The translations under genes and the position numbers were made by a program. Below, one piece after another: positions 53,257 to 62,469 of a DNA stretch of 64,000 nucleotides; within the stretch, counting starts at the first letter, position 1; each line of letters begins with the position of its first letter. This DNA is from Halovibrio salipaludis (lineage in GTDB: Bacteria > Pseudomonadota > Gammaproteobacteria > Pseudomonadales > Oleiphilaceae), in assembly GCF_002286965.1 (NCBI RefSeq), contig NZ_NSKD01000003.1, positions 248,001 to 312,000 on the forward strand, read 5' to 3'. The notes beneath the pieces were generated by a model. That model ran no database searches and was not told the DNA's origin. It worked only from the letters and a program-made list of their open reading frames with translations.

Positions 53257-53399
53257 CACGCTCTCCCAGATTGCGGTTGCGGGGCCGGCACCCGGCCCTG
53301 AACGCGCGAATGATAGCCGATCAGCGCCAGTTGACGCCATGATTGCTCAATGCGCGTAACCGCTCAGGCCCCTATACTCTGCATGCAGGGAGGATCCGC

Positions 53400-54695
53400 A
53401 TGCAGTCACTGTTCAACGAGTTTATCACGGCCAATGTTGATGCCCTCCACCTGGGGGTGGCGCTGCTGCTGGGCATGCTGGTGGGGCTTCAGCGCGGCTG
53501 GCAGGCTCGGGACCGGGACCCCGGCCAGCGTATCGCCGGCATCCGGACCCATGCGCTGACTGGCCTGCTCGGCGGCATCACCGCACTGCTTGCCCGGGAG
53601 GTTTCGCCCTGGCTTCTGCCCGCAGTTTTCCTGGGGCTGGTGGCACTGAATCTGCTGGCCTACTGGGTCCGGGCACCGCGCAGCGGCGATTACAGCATCA
53701 CCGGTGCCATCGGTCTGATGCTGACCTTCAGCTTCGGGGTCATGGCCGTGAGCCTGGATATCACTCTGGCAGCCGCAGCAGCGGTGGTCACCACGCTCAT
53801 TCTGGATAACAAGGCGGAAATCCACGGCCTTCTGGGCAAACTCCAGGCCGGTGAGCTGGATGCCGGGCTCAAGCTGCTGCTGATTTCCGTGGTGATGCTG
53901 CCGCTGTTGCCCAATGAGGGCTTCGGCCCGGGCGGCGTGCTCAACCCCTACGAAATCTGGTGGCTGGTGGTGATGATTGCCAGCATCTCTTTCGTGGGCT
54001 ACTTCGCCATCCGGGTGGCCGGCACCGGTAAGGGGATTCTCTTTACCAGCCTTTTCGCAGGCCTGAGTTCATCCACGGCACTGACACTGCACTTCGCCCG
54101 CCAGGCGCGGGACGCACAGATGCTTGCCCCCCAGCTGGCCGCCGGCATCCTGATCGCCTGCGGGACCATGTTTCCGCGGATTCTGGTCTACTGCGCCGTG
54201 ATCAACCCAGCCCTGCTGCCGAGCCTGGTCCAGCCCGTTCTGGCCATGGCCTTGCTGCTCTATGTTCCAGCTGTTGTTATCTGGCACCGCAACCGGGCCG
54301 CGCTGAACGTGGACCAGCCCATCCTCAACCGCAACCCGCTGGACCTCAAGCCGGCACTGCTGTTCGGCATCCTGCTCACACTGATCCTGCTGGTCGGGCA
54401 GTGGTTCAAGGAATGGTTCGGTGATGCGGGCGTCTATGCGCTGGCCGCCGTCTCGGGCATTGCGGATGTGGACGCCATCACCCTGTCACTGACGCGTATG
54501 TCCCAGTCGGCCATCACGGCGGAAACCGCTGTGATCGGCATCGTTCTGGCCTCGGCCGTGAACAATATCGTGAAATCCGGAATGGCGGGCGTCATCGGCC
54601 CAGCGGCCCTGGGCACCCGGGTAGCAGTCCCCATGGGCCTTTCCCTGGTGGCCGGCCTTGCGGTCGCCGGCCTCCAGGCAGGCCTCACAGGCTGA
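53400..54695 (+). CDS. MgtC/SapB-DUF4010 membrane protein
   Basis: ATG 53400 follows GGGAGG. The 431-aa protein has a MgtC-like N-terminal domain (HLGVALLLGMLVGLQRGW, GIRTHALTGLLGGITALL) and a C-terminal DUF4010 permease-like part (GLSSSTALTLHFARQA, GIADVDAITLSLTRMSQS). Around 12 TM segments. It is divergent from purC and convergent with bamC. Role is unknown; MgtC proteins are linked to Mg2+ limitation. Confidence 0.88.
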   Translation: MQSLFNEFITANVDALHLGVALLLGMLVGLQRGWQARDRDPGQRIAGIRTHALTGLLGGITALLAREVSPWLLPAVFLGLVALNLLAYWVRAPRSGDYSITGAIGLMLTFSFGVMAVSLDITLAAAAAVVTTLILDNKAEIHGLLGKLQAGELDAGLKLLLISVVMLPLLPNEGFGPGGVLNPYEIWWLVVMIASISFVGYFAIRVAGTGKGILFTSLFAGLSSSTALTLHFARQARDAQMLAPQLAAGILIACGTMFPRILVYCAVINPALLPSLVQPVLAMALLLYVPAVVIWHRNRAALNVDQPILNRNPLDLKPALLFGILLTLILLVGQWFKEWFGDAGVYALAAVSGIADVDAITLSLTRMSQSAITAETAVIGIVLASAVNNIVKSGMAGVIGPAALGTRVAVPMGLSLVAGLAVAGLQAGLTG

Positions 54696-54707
54696 GGGGG
54701 CAGCTGC

Positions 54708-55769
54708 TCAGCGCAGGCTTTCGTACAGGCTGTCGAGCACCTGCGCGGGGCGATCCGCCTGTTCCAGGGTCTCACGGGGCTCGAGGGTGAGCCGGTAACC
54801 CCTTGTGCTCTGCTGTAGCCGCAGCTCCGCATTGATTTCGGCCTTCGCCTGATAACGCCAGAGCCACCAGCCACGACTGCGTTGTTCCTCGGTGCGCAGA
54901 TCCAGATACCAGACGCCGTCGCTGCGGTTACGGTCCACCACGGTCAGCTCCATGCTGCCCAGAACCTGCTCCACTTCGGCCCAGCTGCGGTCAAAGGCCA
55001 GATCAAGCGCCAGCGCCTGTGTCTCCCCGCCGTCTCGCTCACGACTGACGCGTTCATCACGGGGCAGATCCAGCGCCACACGGGAATAGGTCTTGGTGTC
55101 AGCGTTGGCTTCCAGATAGTCCGCCAGGTCCTTGAGCACCCTCTGTTCACGCTCGGGGTACTCAACGTCTTCACGCCACTCGAGGCGTTCCCCGGGACCA
55201 TCCTCCACGACCCGCAGCCGGGCCTGGACTTCGGTGCTGCGGCTCTGAACACCGTGCGCAACCCGCACCTGTAGGATCAGGGGGCGCTCCTGGTCCAGAC
55301 GATCAATCCCGATCCACTCACGGACCCGGGCCGAGCGGTTGAGAACCCCGGTCTGCTGCACGCCCGCGCGCGGATCGCCATGGGCAACCTCAGCTCCGCG
55401 GTCGTTCAGGAAATCCGAAATGGCAGGCCAGACGCGGCCCGGTACATCATTGATGATCAACCAGCTCAGATCGCCGGAGCGGGAAACCTGGTAGTTGTTC
55501 TCCATGATCTGGCCGGTCAGATCCGGCGGGCGCGGGATCTCAAACTTCCCGTCCTGCTCCACGGTGGCATCACCACGGACCTCGGGGATCACGTACTCAC
55601 TGTCGAAAGACGCCCTGGAAAGGTCTTCCGGCACCTTGAGAGGCTCGCCCAGCGGTTCCTCGCGGTAATCCAGCGACCGATCCGGAAACAGCCCGCAGCC
55701 ACCCGCAAGTGGCAGAACGGCGATGGCGGCCGTCAGGCGCAGTCGGCGGTTTGTCTGATTCAGAGGCAT
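54708..55769 (-). CDS. bamC: outer-membrane assembly lipoprotein BamC
   Basis: The 353-aa protein starts with a lipoprotein signal ending LAGGCGLFPDRSLDY (lipobox AGGC). The long polar N-terminal segment (YREEPLGEPLKVPEDL) and two alpha/beta grip domains (LSWLIINDVPGRVWPAI; ALDLAFDRSWAEVEQVLGS) fit BamC of the BAM complex. It overlaps the end of dapA by 10 bp, the conserved dapA-bamC pair. Confidence 0.9.
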   Translation of the reverse strand: MPLNQTNRRLRLTAAIAVLPLAGGCGLFPDRSLDYREEPLGEPLKVPEDLSRASFDSEYVIPEVRGDATVEQDGKFEIPRPPDLTGQIMENNYQVSRSGDLSWLIINDVPGRVWPAISDFLNDRGAEVAHGDPRAGVQQTGVLNRSARVREWIGIDRLDQERPLILQVRVAHGVQSRSTEVQARLRVVEDGPGERLEWREDVEYPEREQRVLKDLADYLEANADTKTYSRVALDLPRDERVSRERDGGETQALALDLAFDRSWAEVEQVLGSMELTVVDRNRSDGVWYLDLRTEEQRSRGWWLWRYQAKAEINAELRLQQSTRGYRLTLEPRETLEQADRPAQVLDSLYESLR

Positions 55770-56635
55770 CCTGAAGCCCTGAGTGCTTCGCGCACATCCT
55801 CGCGGTATTCCTCGCTCAGCGGCGTCAGGGGCAGGCGGATGCCCGGTCCGATCAGCCCCATCTCGCACATGGCCCACTTAACCGGAATCGGGTTGGCCTC
55901 CAGGAACAGCTTGCGGTTCAGGGGGGTCAGGATCTCGTCCAGCCGGCGGGCTTCCGCCTCATCGCCGCTGACCGCGGCGGCACAGGTCTGTGCCATCAGC
56001 TTTGGTGCGACATTGGCCGTTACCGAGACGTTGCCACTGCCACCGCGCAGCATCAGTTCCAGCGAGGTCCCGTCGTCCCCGGAGTAGACCGCGATGCGGT
56101 CACCCACCATCCGAACCAGCTCTTCGCCGCGGCTGACATTACCCGTCGCATCCTTGATGCCAACGATGTTGGGAATATCAGCCAGGCGGTTCGTGGTCTC
56201 GTTGAGCATGTCACAGGAGGTGCGGCCGGGCACGTTGTAAAGGATCTGGTTGACGTCGACTGCCTCGGCCACGGTACGGAAGTGCTGATAGAGCCCCTCC
56301 TGGGTAGGCTTGTTGTAATACGGCACCACCAGAAGGCAGGCATCCACACCGATCCGGGCCGCCTCACGGGTCAGATCCACCGCCTCATGGGTGGAGTTGC
56401 CACCCGTGCCGGCAATGACCGGAATCCGGCCATTGGCATGATTCACCACCCGGCGGATCACACAGATGTGCTCATCCGGATTCAGCGTTGAGGACTCACC
56501 GGTCGTACCCACGGCCACAATGGCACTCGTACCGGCATCGACGTGATAGTCCACCAGTTTATCCAGGCATTCCCAGTCGATACGCCCTTCGGCGTCCATT
56601 GGGGTTACCAGCGCAACCAGACTCCCAGTGATCAT
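55760..56635 (-). CDS. dapA: 4-hydroxy-tetrahydrodipicolinate synthase DapA
   Basis: The 291-aa enzyme condenses pyruvate with aspartate semialdehyde in lysine synthesis. It shows VAVGTTGESSTLNPDEH, the catalytic tyrosine in ILYNVPGRTSCD, the Schiff-base lysine in NIVGIKDATGN and a SGDDGTSLELM motif. Length is normal. It precedes bamC directly and lies 72 bp after perM. The gcvR and bcp genes found between perM and dapA in Pseudomonas (from memory) are absent. Confidence 0.96.
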   Translation of the reverse strand: MITGSLVALVTPMDAEGRIDWECLDKLVDYHVDAGTSAIVAVGTTGESSTLNPDEHICVIRRVVNHANGRIPVIAGTGGNSTHEAVDLTREAARIGVDACLLVVPYYNKPTQEGLYQHFRTVAEAVDVNQILYNVPGRTSCDMLNETTNRLADIPNIVGIKDATGNVSRGEELVRMVGDRIAVYSGDDGTSLELMLRGGSGNVSVTANVAPKLMAQTCAAAVSGDEAEARRLDEILTPLNRKLFLEANPIPVKWAMCEMGLIGPGIRLPLTPLSEEYREDVREALRASGCL

Positions 56636-56707
56636 ATCCGCTCCGAACCGGTTAAAAGGGCAATGGTAATCGCGGCATCAGGGCGAGACAAGAGCCGCGC
56701 CGCCCCA

Positions 56708-57778
56708 TCAGGTTTCTGTTGTCCCGGGGCTTTCATGGACCGGCCAGGCTTTCATGATGGCATTGAGCACAATCGCCAGCGGGATGGCGAAGAACACGCC
56801 CCACATGCCCCAGATGCCCCCGAACACCAGAACCGCCAGCATGATGGTGACCGGGTGCAGGTCCACGACCTCGGAGAAAAGCAGCGGTACCAGCACATTG
56901 CCGTCAAGAGCCTGAATGATCAGGTAGACCAGCATGAGCCAGAAGAATTCGTCGCTCCAACCGAACTGGAACAGCCCCACCATGGCAATGGGGATGGTCA
57001 CCACGGCGGCGCCCACATAGGGAATGACCACCGAAAAGCCAACCAGCAGACTCAGGAGGGCGGCGTATTCAAGCCCGATCACCTTGAGGGCGAAGTAGGT
57101 GACGCCCCCCACGATCAGTATCTCTATGGCCTTGCCCCGGACGAAATTGGCGAACTGCATGTTCACCTCCCGCCAGATGCGATCCATCATCGGCCGCTGC
57201 TGGGGCAGGAAGCTGCCGAGACGTTCCAGGATCAGCCGCCGGTCCTTGAGGAAGAAGAACACCAGTATCGGCACCAGCACCAGATACACCAGCAGCGTAA
57301 TGAGCCCGGGAATGCTCTCAAGCGAGAGCGACACCAGCCATTGCGTGATCTGGCCCATTTCCGTCGTCACCTGCCGGAACAGCGTGTTGACCTCTTCCAT
57401 GGAGACCAGCTGCGGGTATTCCTGCGGCAGGGTCTCAATGTACTGCTGGGCTGCCCGCATCATCCGGGGCAGTTCCGACGCCAGGCCGGACACCTGCCCC
57501 CAGACCAGGGGCAGAAGACCCAGGATGAAGGCGATGAACAGGCCGATGAAAAACACGAACACAAGGGTGACGGACAGCAGATGCGGCACCCCCAGACGAC
57601 AGAGCTTGGCGACCAGTCCCTGCAGGATGTAGGCAATGATGATGCCGGCAATGAAGGGCGCCAGAACCCGCCCGAGGAATGCAACCACCAGGAAGGATGC
57701 TGCCAGGAGCAGAACAATGATGATGGCTTCTTCATTCGAGAAATAACGGGCCGTGAAATCACGCAGCATCCGGACCAT
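56708..57778 (-). CDS. perM: AI-2E family transporter PerM
   Basis: ATG 57778 overlaps the TusA-like stop as TGATG. The 356-aa membrane protein has about eight TM spans and DUF20 blocks: APFIAGIIIAYILQGLV, VLVPILVFFFLKDRR, IPYVGAAVVTIPIA, LVYLIIQALDGNVLVPLLFS and PVTIMLAVLVFGGIWG. Members of this family export small molecules or move Na+. Context gives no substrate. Confidence 0.9.
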   Translation of the reverse strand: MVRMLRDFTARYFSNEEAIIIVLLLAASFLVVAFLGRVLAPFIAGIIIAYILQGLVAKLCRLGVPHLLSVTLVFVFFIGLFIAFILGLLPLVWGQVSGLASELPRMMRAAQQYIETLPQEYPQLVSMEEVNTLFRQVTTEMGQITQWLVSLSLESIPGLITLLVYLVLVPILVFFFLKDRRLILERLGSFLPQQRPMMDRIWREVNMQFANFVRGKAIEILIVGGVTYFALKVIGLEYAALLSLLVGFSVVIPYVGAAVVTIPIAMVGLFQFGWSDEFFWLMLVYLIIQALDGNVLVPLLFSEVVDLHPVTIMLAVLVFGGIWGMWGVFFAIPLAIVLNAIMKAWPVHESPGTTET

Positions 57779-58035
57779 CAGCCCTGCCCCCCTGTACTGG
57801 CGTGACCACACCGGATGAGGAAGACCCACTGACCGTCGCCCTCCTCCTGATGTTCAAGCTGATGGCTCGAAAGGGAAAGAAAGGCGGGGATATCCCGGGC
57901 TGACCCCGGATCCGTGGCAACAACCCGCAGGCACTGACCGGGACTCATGCCATTGAGACAGAGTTTGGTCTTGAGCAGAGGCATTGGGCACTGCAGACCG
58001 CTGGCATCAAGATGCTGGTCCACGCTGTCGCTCAT
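57778..58035 (-). CDS. TusA-like sulfurtransferase
   Basis: The 85-aa protein carries the TusA/SirA core LDASGLQCPMPLLKTK with the CPxP cysteine that bears a persulfide, and IPAFLSLSSHQLEHQEEGDG in the second half. In Pseudomonas the equivalent gene next to bepA is a TusA paralogue distinct from canonical TusA and linked to molybdenum-cofactor and thiol work. It is translationally coupled to perM. Weak promoter region in the 109 bp between it and divergent bepA. Confidence 0.88.
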   Translation of the reverse strand: MSDSVDQHLDASGLQCPMPLLKTKLCLNGMSPGQCLRVVATDPGSARDIPAFLSLSSHQLEHQEEGDGQWVFLIRCGHASTGGQG

Positions 58036-58144
58036 GGGCTGGTTCCGTTCGGTTTGACGCTGGCCGCCATCCTAGCATGGATGGAGCGTGAAACCGGAGG
58101 GTGACCACCTGTACCCACCCCCTCCGATCTGGCATTGTTAAAGC

Positions 58145-59584
58145 ATGCGACGCGCCATTGTCTTTTTCCTGATCCTCTGCCTGATCGCCCTGCCGGCTCT
58201 TCCGGCCGAGGACAACAGACTGCCGGCCATCGGCAGTGGCGGGCTGATTGCGGGCCAGCAGGAGCGCGCCATAGGGCAACAGGTGCTGACCCAGCTGCGT
58301 CGCAACGCCCCCCTGGTATCGGACCCCATGCTCCGGGAGTACTTCGAGGATACCCTGCACCGAATGATCCCCTATGCTCCCCTGCAGGACAGGGAAATCA
58401 CGCCCTTAATCATTAACGAACCGTCACTCAACGCGTTCGCGGTCCCCGGCAACATCATCGGGATCCACACAGGATTGCTTCGCACCGCCGAGACGGAACA
58501 TGAATTCGCAGGTGTGGTGGCCCACGAGATCGCCCACCTCAGCCAGCGCCATTACGCCCGTCGCCTGGAGCAGCAGGAACGCAGCACCCCCCTGACCATT
58601 GCCGGGATGCTGGCCGGGCTCATCCTCACCGCCGCGACGGGCTCGGAAGCCGGTATTGCCGCCATTGCCGGCACCCAGGCACTGGCCATCGACCAGATGC
58701 TGCGCCACAGCCGCGCCCACGAGCAGGAGGCCGACCGCCTGGGCATCGAGATCATGGCCCGGGCCGGCTACGACCCGGCGGGCATGCCGGCGATGTTCGA
58801 GCGCATGCTGCGCCAGGCCCGTCTGCAGGGAAACCGCCCACCGGAATACCTCTCCACCCACCCGCTGACCGAATCCCGGGTTGCGGATACGCGGGCACGG
58901 GTTTCCGAATTCCGGGACAGGGACCGTTACGACGAACGGCTCGCCTACCACCTGGTGCGCAACCGGGTCCGGCTGCACCACGGCGAGGATCCGGAAGCGT
59001 TCATATCCCGCTTCCGGGAAAAACAGGCGGCACAGACCGGACTTGAGGCGGATGCGGCACGCCACGGCCTGGCAGCCGCACTGATTGCCGCTGACCGGGC
59101 GGGCGAGGCCATTCCCCATCTCAGGGAACTGCTGGAGGACTACGAAGGCGACATCTTCCTGGTGGCGGAACTGGCAAGGGCCCTGCGCGGGAATGACCAG
59201 GCCGGTGACGCCGCGGAACTGCTTGAACGCCACCTCCGGCGCCACCCCGGCAACCTGACCCTGAGCCGGACGCTGGCGGATACCCGGATGGAGCTGAATG
59301 AGCCGGAAGCCGCGGCACGGCTCTACGAGAAACTCACCCGGGATTACGGTGCTGATGCAACACTCTGGAATGACCTTTCAGAGGCCGCCGGGCGGGCGGG
59401 GGACCTGATCGAGGTCCATCGTGCGCGGGGCGAACGCCTGCTGCTTCTGGGCGATGCGGAGGCGGCGGCACGCCAGTTCCGACAGGCACTGGAGCGGGCG
59501 CCGGCCAACCATAGCCGCAAGGCGCTGCTCAGGGACCGACTGGAAAAGGCCAACCGGCAGGTCAGCGCCAACCGTCAGCGCTGA
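58145..59584 (+). CDS. bepA: BepA: periplasmic M48 metalloprotease-chaperone
   Basis: The 479-aa protein begins with a signal peptide (MRRAIVFFLILCLIALPALPA). The M48 zinc site is VVAHEIAHLSQRH, with the third ligand in RAHEQEADRLG. The C-terminal half (~290-470) consists of TPR-type helical repeats (AEAIPHLRELLEDYEG, AAELLERHLRRHPGN). BepA helps assemble and degrades misfolded LptD and BAM substrates. No strong ribosome site is visible before ATG 58145. It is divergent from the TusA-like gene and meets nadA with an 8-bp gap. Confidence 0.92.
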   Translation: MRRAIVFFLILCLIALPALPAEDNRLPAIGSGGLIAGQQERAIGQQVLTQLRRNAPLVSDPMLREYFEDTLHRMIPYAPLQDREITPLIINEPSLNAFAVPGNIIGIHTGLLRTAETEHEFAGVVAHEIAHLSQRHYARRLEQQERSTPLTIAGMLAGLILTAATGSEAGIAAIAGTQALAIDQMLRHSRAHEQEADRLGIEIMARAGYDPAGMPAMFERMLRQARLQGNRPPEYLSTHPLTESRVADTRARVSEFRDRDRYDERLAYHLVRNRVRLHHGEDPEAFISRFREKQAAQTGLEADAARHGLAAALIAADRAGEAIPHLRELLEDYEGDIFLVAELARALRGNDQAGDAAELLERHLRRHPGNLTLSRTLADTRMELNEPEAAARLYEKLTRDYGADATLWNDLSEAAGRAGDLIEVHRARGERLLLLGDAEAAARQFRQALERAPANHSRKALLRDRLEKANRQVSANRQR

Positions 59585-59592
59585 AACAGTCC

Positions 59593-60654
59593 TCAGGCGT
59601 TGCCGGCCGCCTTAAGCTGGCGGTCAGCCGTAAAGTCCAGCATGCGCTGCAGCGGAATGAGCGCTTTCTCACGCGTGCTGGCATCCACATGGATTTCCTC
59701 ATCCTGCTTACGCAGCACACGCAGCACGTTATCCAGCCCGTTCATCGCCATCCAGGGGCAGTGGGCACAGCTGCGACAGGTTGCCCCCTGCCCGGCGGTG
59801 GGGGCTTCGATGAGGTTCTTCCCCGGAGCCATTTCGTGCATCTTGTGGAAGATACCGCTGTCCGTGGCCACGATGAAGTCCTCAGCGTCCATGGTCCGTA
59901 CCGCCTCAATCAGCCGGGACGTGGAGCCGACGACATCCGCCTGCTCAACCACGGCCGCCGGCGATTCCGGATGGGCCAGGACCACGGCTCCGGGCATGGT
60001 GGCCCGCAGATCCTCCACGCCCTGCCCCTTGAACTCCTCGTGCACGATGCAGGAGCCGTCCCAGAGCAGCATGTCCGCCTGGGTTGAGCGCTGGATGTAG
60101 GCCCCCAGATGTTTGTCCGGAGCCCACAGGATGGTCTCACCCTTAGAGTCCAGGTAGTCGACAATGGCCTCCGCGCAGCTGGAGGTCACAACCCAGTGGG
60201 CCCGAGCCTTGACCGCCGCTGATGTGTTGGCATAGACCACCACGGTTCTTTCCGGATGCTGGTCACAGAAGGCCGCGAATTCGTCGGCGGGGCACCCGAT
60301 ATCCAGTGAGCAGGTGGCTTCCAGGGTCGGCATCAGCACCCGCTTTTCCGGATTCAGGATCTTGGCGGTTTCACCCATGAAGCGGACCCCCGCGACCACC
60401 AGCGTGGAGGCGGGATGCTCGTTGCCGAAACGGGCCATTTCCAGCGAATCCGCGACACAGCCCCCGGTCTCCTCCGCCAGCGACTGGATCAGGGGATCGG
60501 TATAGTAATGGGCTACCAGGACCGCATCCTGCGCCTCGAGCTCACGCCGGATCGCGGCGCGCAGTTCCTCCGCCTCGGCACTGCCCAGCGTTGGCGCTTC
60601 CTGCTCGTGCGCCAGATGTTCCTGAACCAGAATGCGGTCCTGCCTGTACGTCAT
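59593..60654 (-). CDS. nadA: quinolinate synthase NadA
   Basis: The 353-aa [4Fe-4S] enzyme makes quinolinate from iminoaspartate and DHAP for NAD synthesis. It shows [47 protein letters not shown] and [16 protein letters not shown], with the cluster cysteines (first in LEATCSLD, then GSCIVHEEF, and CRSCAHC). Start is ATG 60654. Confidence 0.96.
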   Translation of the reverse strand: MTYRQDRILVQEHLAHEQEAPTLGSAEAEELRAAIRRELEAQDAVLVAHYYTDPLIQSLAEETGGCVADSLEMARFGNEHPASTLVVAGVRFMGETAKILNPEKRVLMPTLEATCSLDIGCPADEFAAFCDQHPERTVVVYANTSAAVKARAHWVVTSSCAEAIVDYLDSKGETILWAPDKHLGAYIQRSTQADMLLWDGSCIVHEEFKGQGVEDLRATMPGAVVLAHPESPAAVVEQADVVGSTSRLIEAVRTMDAEDFIVATDSGIFHKMHEMAPGKNLIEAPTAGQGATCRSCAHCPWMAMNGLDNVLRVLRKQDEEIHVDASTREKALIPLQRMLDFTADRQLKAAGNA

Positions 60655-60782
60655 GGACTCTGACCACCCTTTGAGTAAGCCGTTTAAAGGTTGTCTCCTA
60701 CCCGTTTATGCCTCTGTCACCCGCATTTTTCAATGGTCGGATACAAACGGCCGGGCTGCGGGGGTTAAAGCGGGGGTGGGAA

Positions 60783-60858
60783 TGGTGGGTCGTGCAGGAT
60801 TCGAACCTGCGACCAATTGGTTAAAAGCCAACTGCTCTACCAACTGAGCTAACGACCC
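60783..60858 (-). tRNA. tRNA-Lys (anticodon TTT), copy 1
   Basis: On the minus strand: acceptor GGGTCGT/ACGACCC, D arm GCTCAGTTGGTAGAGC, anticodon stem-loop GTTGG-CTTTTAA-CCAAT with UUU, T arm CGCAGGTTCGAATCCTGC, and encoded CCA. It is 76 nt and identical to the second copy. Confidence 0.95.
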
Positions 60859-60886
60859 CTGACAAAACCGGGAAGCGAAATAATAG

Positions 60887-60962
60887 TGGTGGGTCGTGCA
60901 GGATTCGAACCTGCGACCAATTGGTTAAAAGCCAACTGCTCTACCAACTGAGCTAACGACCC
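60887..60962 (-). tRNA. tRNA-Lys (anticodon TTT), copy 2
   Basis: Identical 76-nt sequence to the other copy, with encoded CCA, separated from it by 28 bp. It lies 51 bp downstream of cpoB on the same strand, so both could be processed from a read-through tol-pal transcript, although they may have their own promoter. Confidence 0.95.
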
Positions 60963-61013
60963 AAACGAGGCGCATATGGTACTTAAATTTTCGGTTTTCG
61001 CAACCCGTTCGAA

Positions 61014-61796
61014 TCAACCCATTTCATTGCGGTATTCACGCCCGAGAGCAGCCGCTTCGGATTCCGGGTAACGTTCTCCGAGCCGATCCAGAATACTGCG
61101 TGCCTGTTCGCCGTCACCGGCACGATCATGGGCAACCGCCAGCTTGAACAGCGCGTCCGGTGCCTTACGATGGGATGCGTGTCTTGAGGTGACAATCGTG
61201 AACGCCTGCTGTGCCTGCTCATGCTTGCCTTGACTCAGGTAGACCTCCCCCAGCCAGTAATAGGCATTAACGCTCAGATCCCCTTCCGGGTATTCCTCCA
61301 GAAAACTGTAGATCTCGTCGATGGCGGCCTCATAGTCCTGCTCTTCCTGGATCAGGTACTGGATCGAGGCATAGGCTTCACGCTCAGCCTCATCAGGCTG
61401 GCGATAGGACGTGGATTCCCCACTGCTGCCACTGTTGCTGCTTTCCTCAGCGCTGTCGCTGGTGTTCTCACCGCTTCTGGTCTTCTCCGGGGATTCCTCC
61501 AGATCGGACAGGCGTGAATCGAGATCAACCAGTCGCTCATCGAGATCAATGTAGCGTTCACGGGCCTGCTGCCTGAGGCGTTTCACCTGATGGCTGGTTT
61601 CCTCGAGCTGGCCGCGCAGATGCTGCACTTCCGCTCTCAGCTCCTCGACCAGAAAAAACAGCTCGCCGGCAGAGTTCCCCCCTGAACGTTCCGGGTTATT
61701 CCCGGACACCAGTGGTGCCTCGCCCTCATTCTGGGCAATGGCCGGAGAGGCTCCGACCACTGCCAGAATCAGGCCTGCTTTCAACAGACTCCGCAT
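61014..61796 (-). CDS. cpoB: cell division coordinator CpoB (YbgF)
   Basis: ATG 61796 lies 4 bp after the pal stop; a longer frame would overlap pal heavily and is rejected. The 260-aa protein has a signal peptide (MRSLLKAGLILAVVGASPAIA), a coiled coil (~35-95, LFFLVEELRAEVQHLRGQLEE), a Ser/Glu/Asn-rich linker (~98-130) and C-terminal TPRs (AYYWLGEVYLSQGKHEQAQ, DALFKLAVAHDRAGD). CpoB trimerises and links the Tol system to peptidoglycan synthesis. Confidence 0.94.
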   Translation of the reverse strand: MRSLLKAGLILAVVGASPAIAQNEGEAPLVSGNNPERSGGNSAGELFFLVEELRAEVQHLRGQLEETSHQVKRLRQQARERYIDLDERLVDLDSRLSDLEESPEKTRSGENTSDSAEESSNSGSSGESTSYRQPDEAEREAYASIQYLIQEEQDYEAAIDEIYSFLEEYPEGDLSVNAYYWLGEVYLSQGKHEQAQQAFTIVTSRHASHRKAPDALFKLAVAHDRAGDGEQARSILDRLGERYPESEAAALGREYRNEMG

Positions 61797-61800
61797 GGGC

Positions 61801-62391
61801 TTATTCGTAGTTGATTTCAACCCGACGATTCTCAGCCCAGGCTTCTTCGCTGTTGCCTTCAACCGCGGGCTGCTCCTCGCCGTAGCTGACGGTCTCGATC
61901 TGGTCTTCGGAGACGTCGTTCACGCGCAGGAAGCGGGCCACGGATTCCGCACGGCGCTCACCCAGGGCCATGTTGTACTCACGGCTGCCACGCTGGTCGG
62001 TGTGGCCCTCGAGTACGACACTGGCATCGCCGTCTTCAGCCAGGTAAGCGGCGTGAGCTTCCAGGATGGACTGGGATTCGCGACGGATCTCGGAGCTGTC
62101 GAAATCGAAATAGATGGTGGAAGCAGCCTGCATGGCTTTTTCCTTCGCCTGCTCCAGAGACTTCCGCGCGCGCTCTTCCGAGGTCATGTCCTCTTCAGAG
62201 ACACCGCTGCCGTCGCCAGCACCGTAGGCATCACTGGAGTCAGCATCGGAATCACTCTGCTGCTCCATATCCGTCTCGTCCATACCGTTGGACCCGGAGC
62301 CCTCCGGTTCGGTTGCCGTTGAACTGCAACCCGCTACGAAGAGAAGGGCAAAGCCCAGCATCAGTACACGGTTCTTGAGAAGATCGGTCAT
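61801..62391 (-). CDS. pal: peptidoglycan-associated lipoprotein Pal
   Basis: From ATG 62391 (GGAAGG) the 196-aa protein begins with a lipoprotein signal ending VAGCSST. It then has an unusually long acidic Ser/Asp/Glu linker (~25-85, including DETDMEQQSDSDADSSD), suited to high salt, and an OmpA-type domain with IYFDFDSSEIR, LEGHTDQRGSREYNMALGERRA and AENRRVEI, carrying the DAP-binding Asp and Arg. Part of Tol-Pal for outer-membrane constriction. Confidence 0.96.
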   Translation of the reverse strand: MTDLLKNRVLMLGFALLFVAGCSSTATEPEGSGSNGMDETDMEQQSDSDADSSDAYGAGDGSGVSEEDMTSEERARKSLEQAKEKAMQAASTIYFDFDSSEIRRESQSILEAHAAYLAEDGDASVVLEGHTDQRGSREYNMALGERRAESVARFLRVNDVSEDQIETVSYGEEQPAVEGNSEEAWAENRRVEINYE

Positions 62392-62469
62392 TGGCCTTCC
62401 TTTTTGGTTTTCCGGTTTTGGATTACGTTTAATGTATGATGTTCCTGATAATACTGCAAACATCAGGAC

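Noticed and set aside
56543-57805. 420-aa plus-strand frame opposite perM
   Set aside because: His/Gln/Asp-rich antisense of a membrane protein, a common artefact.
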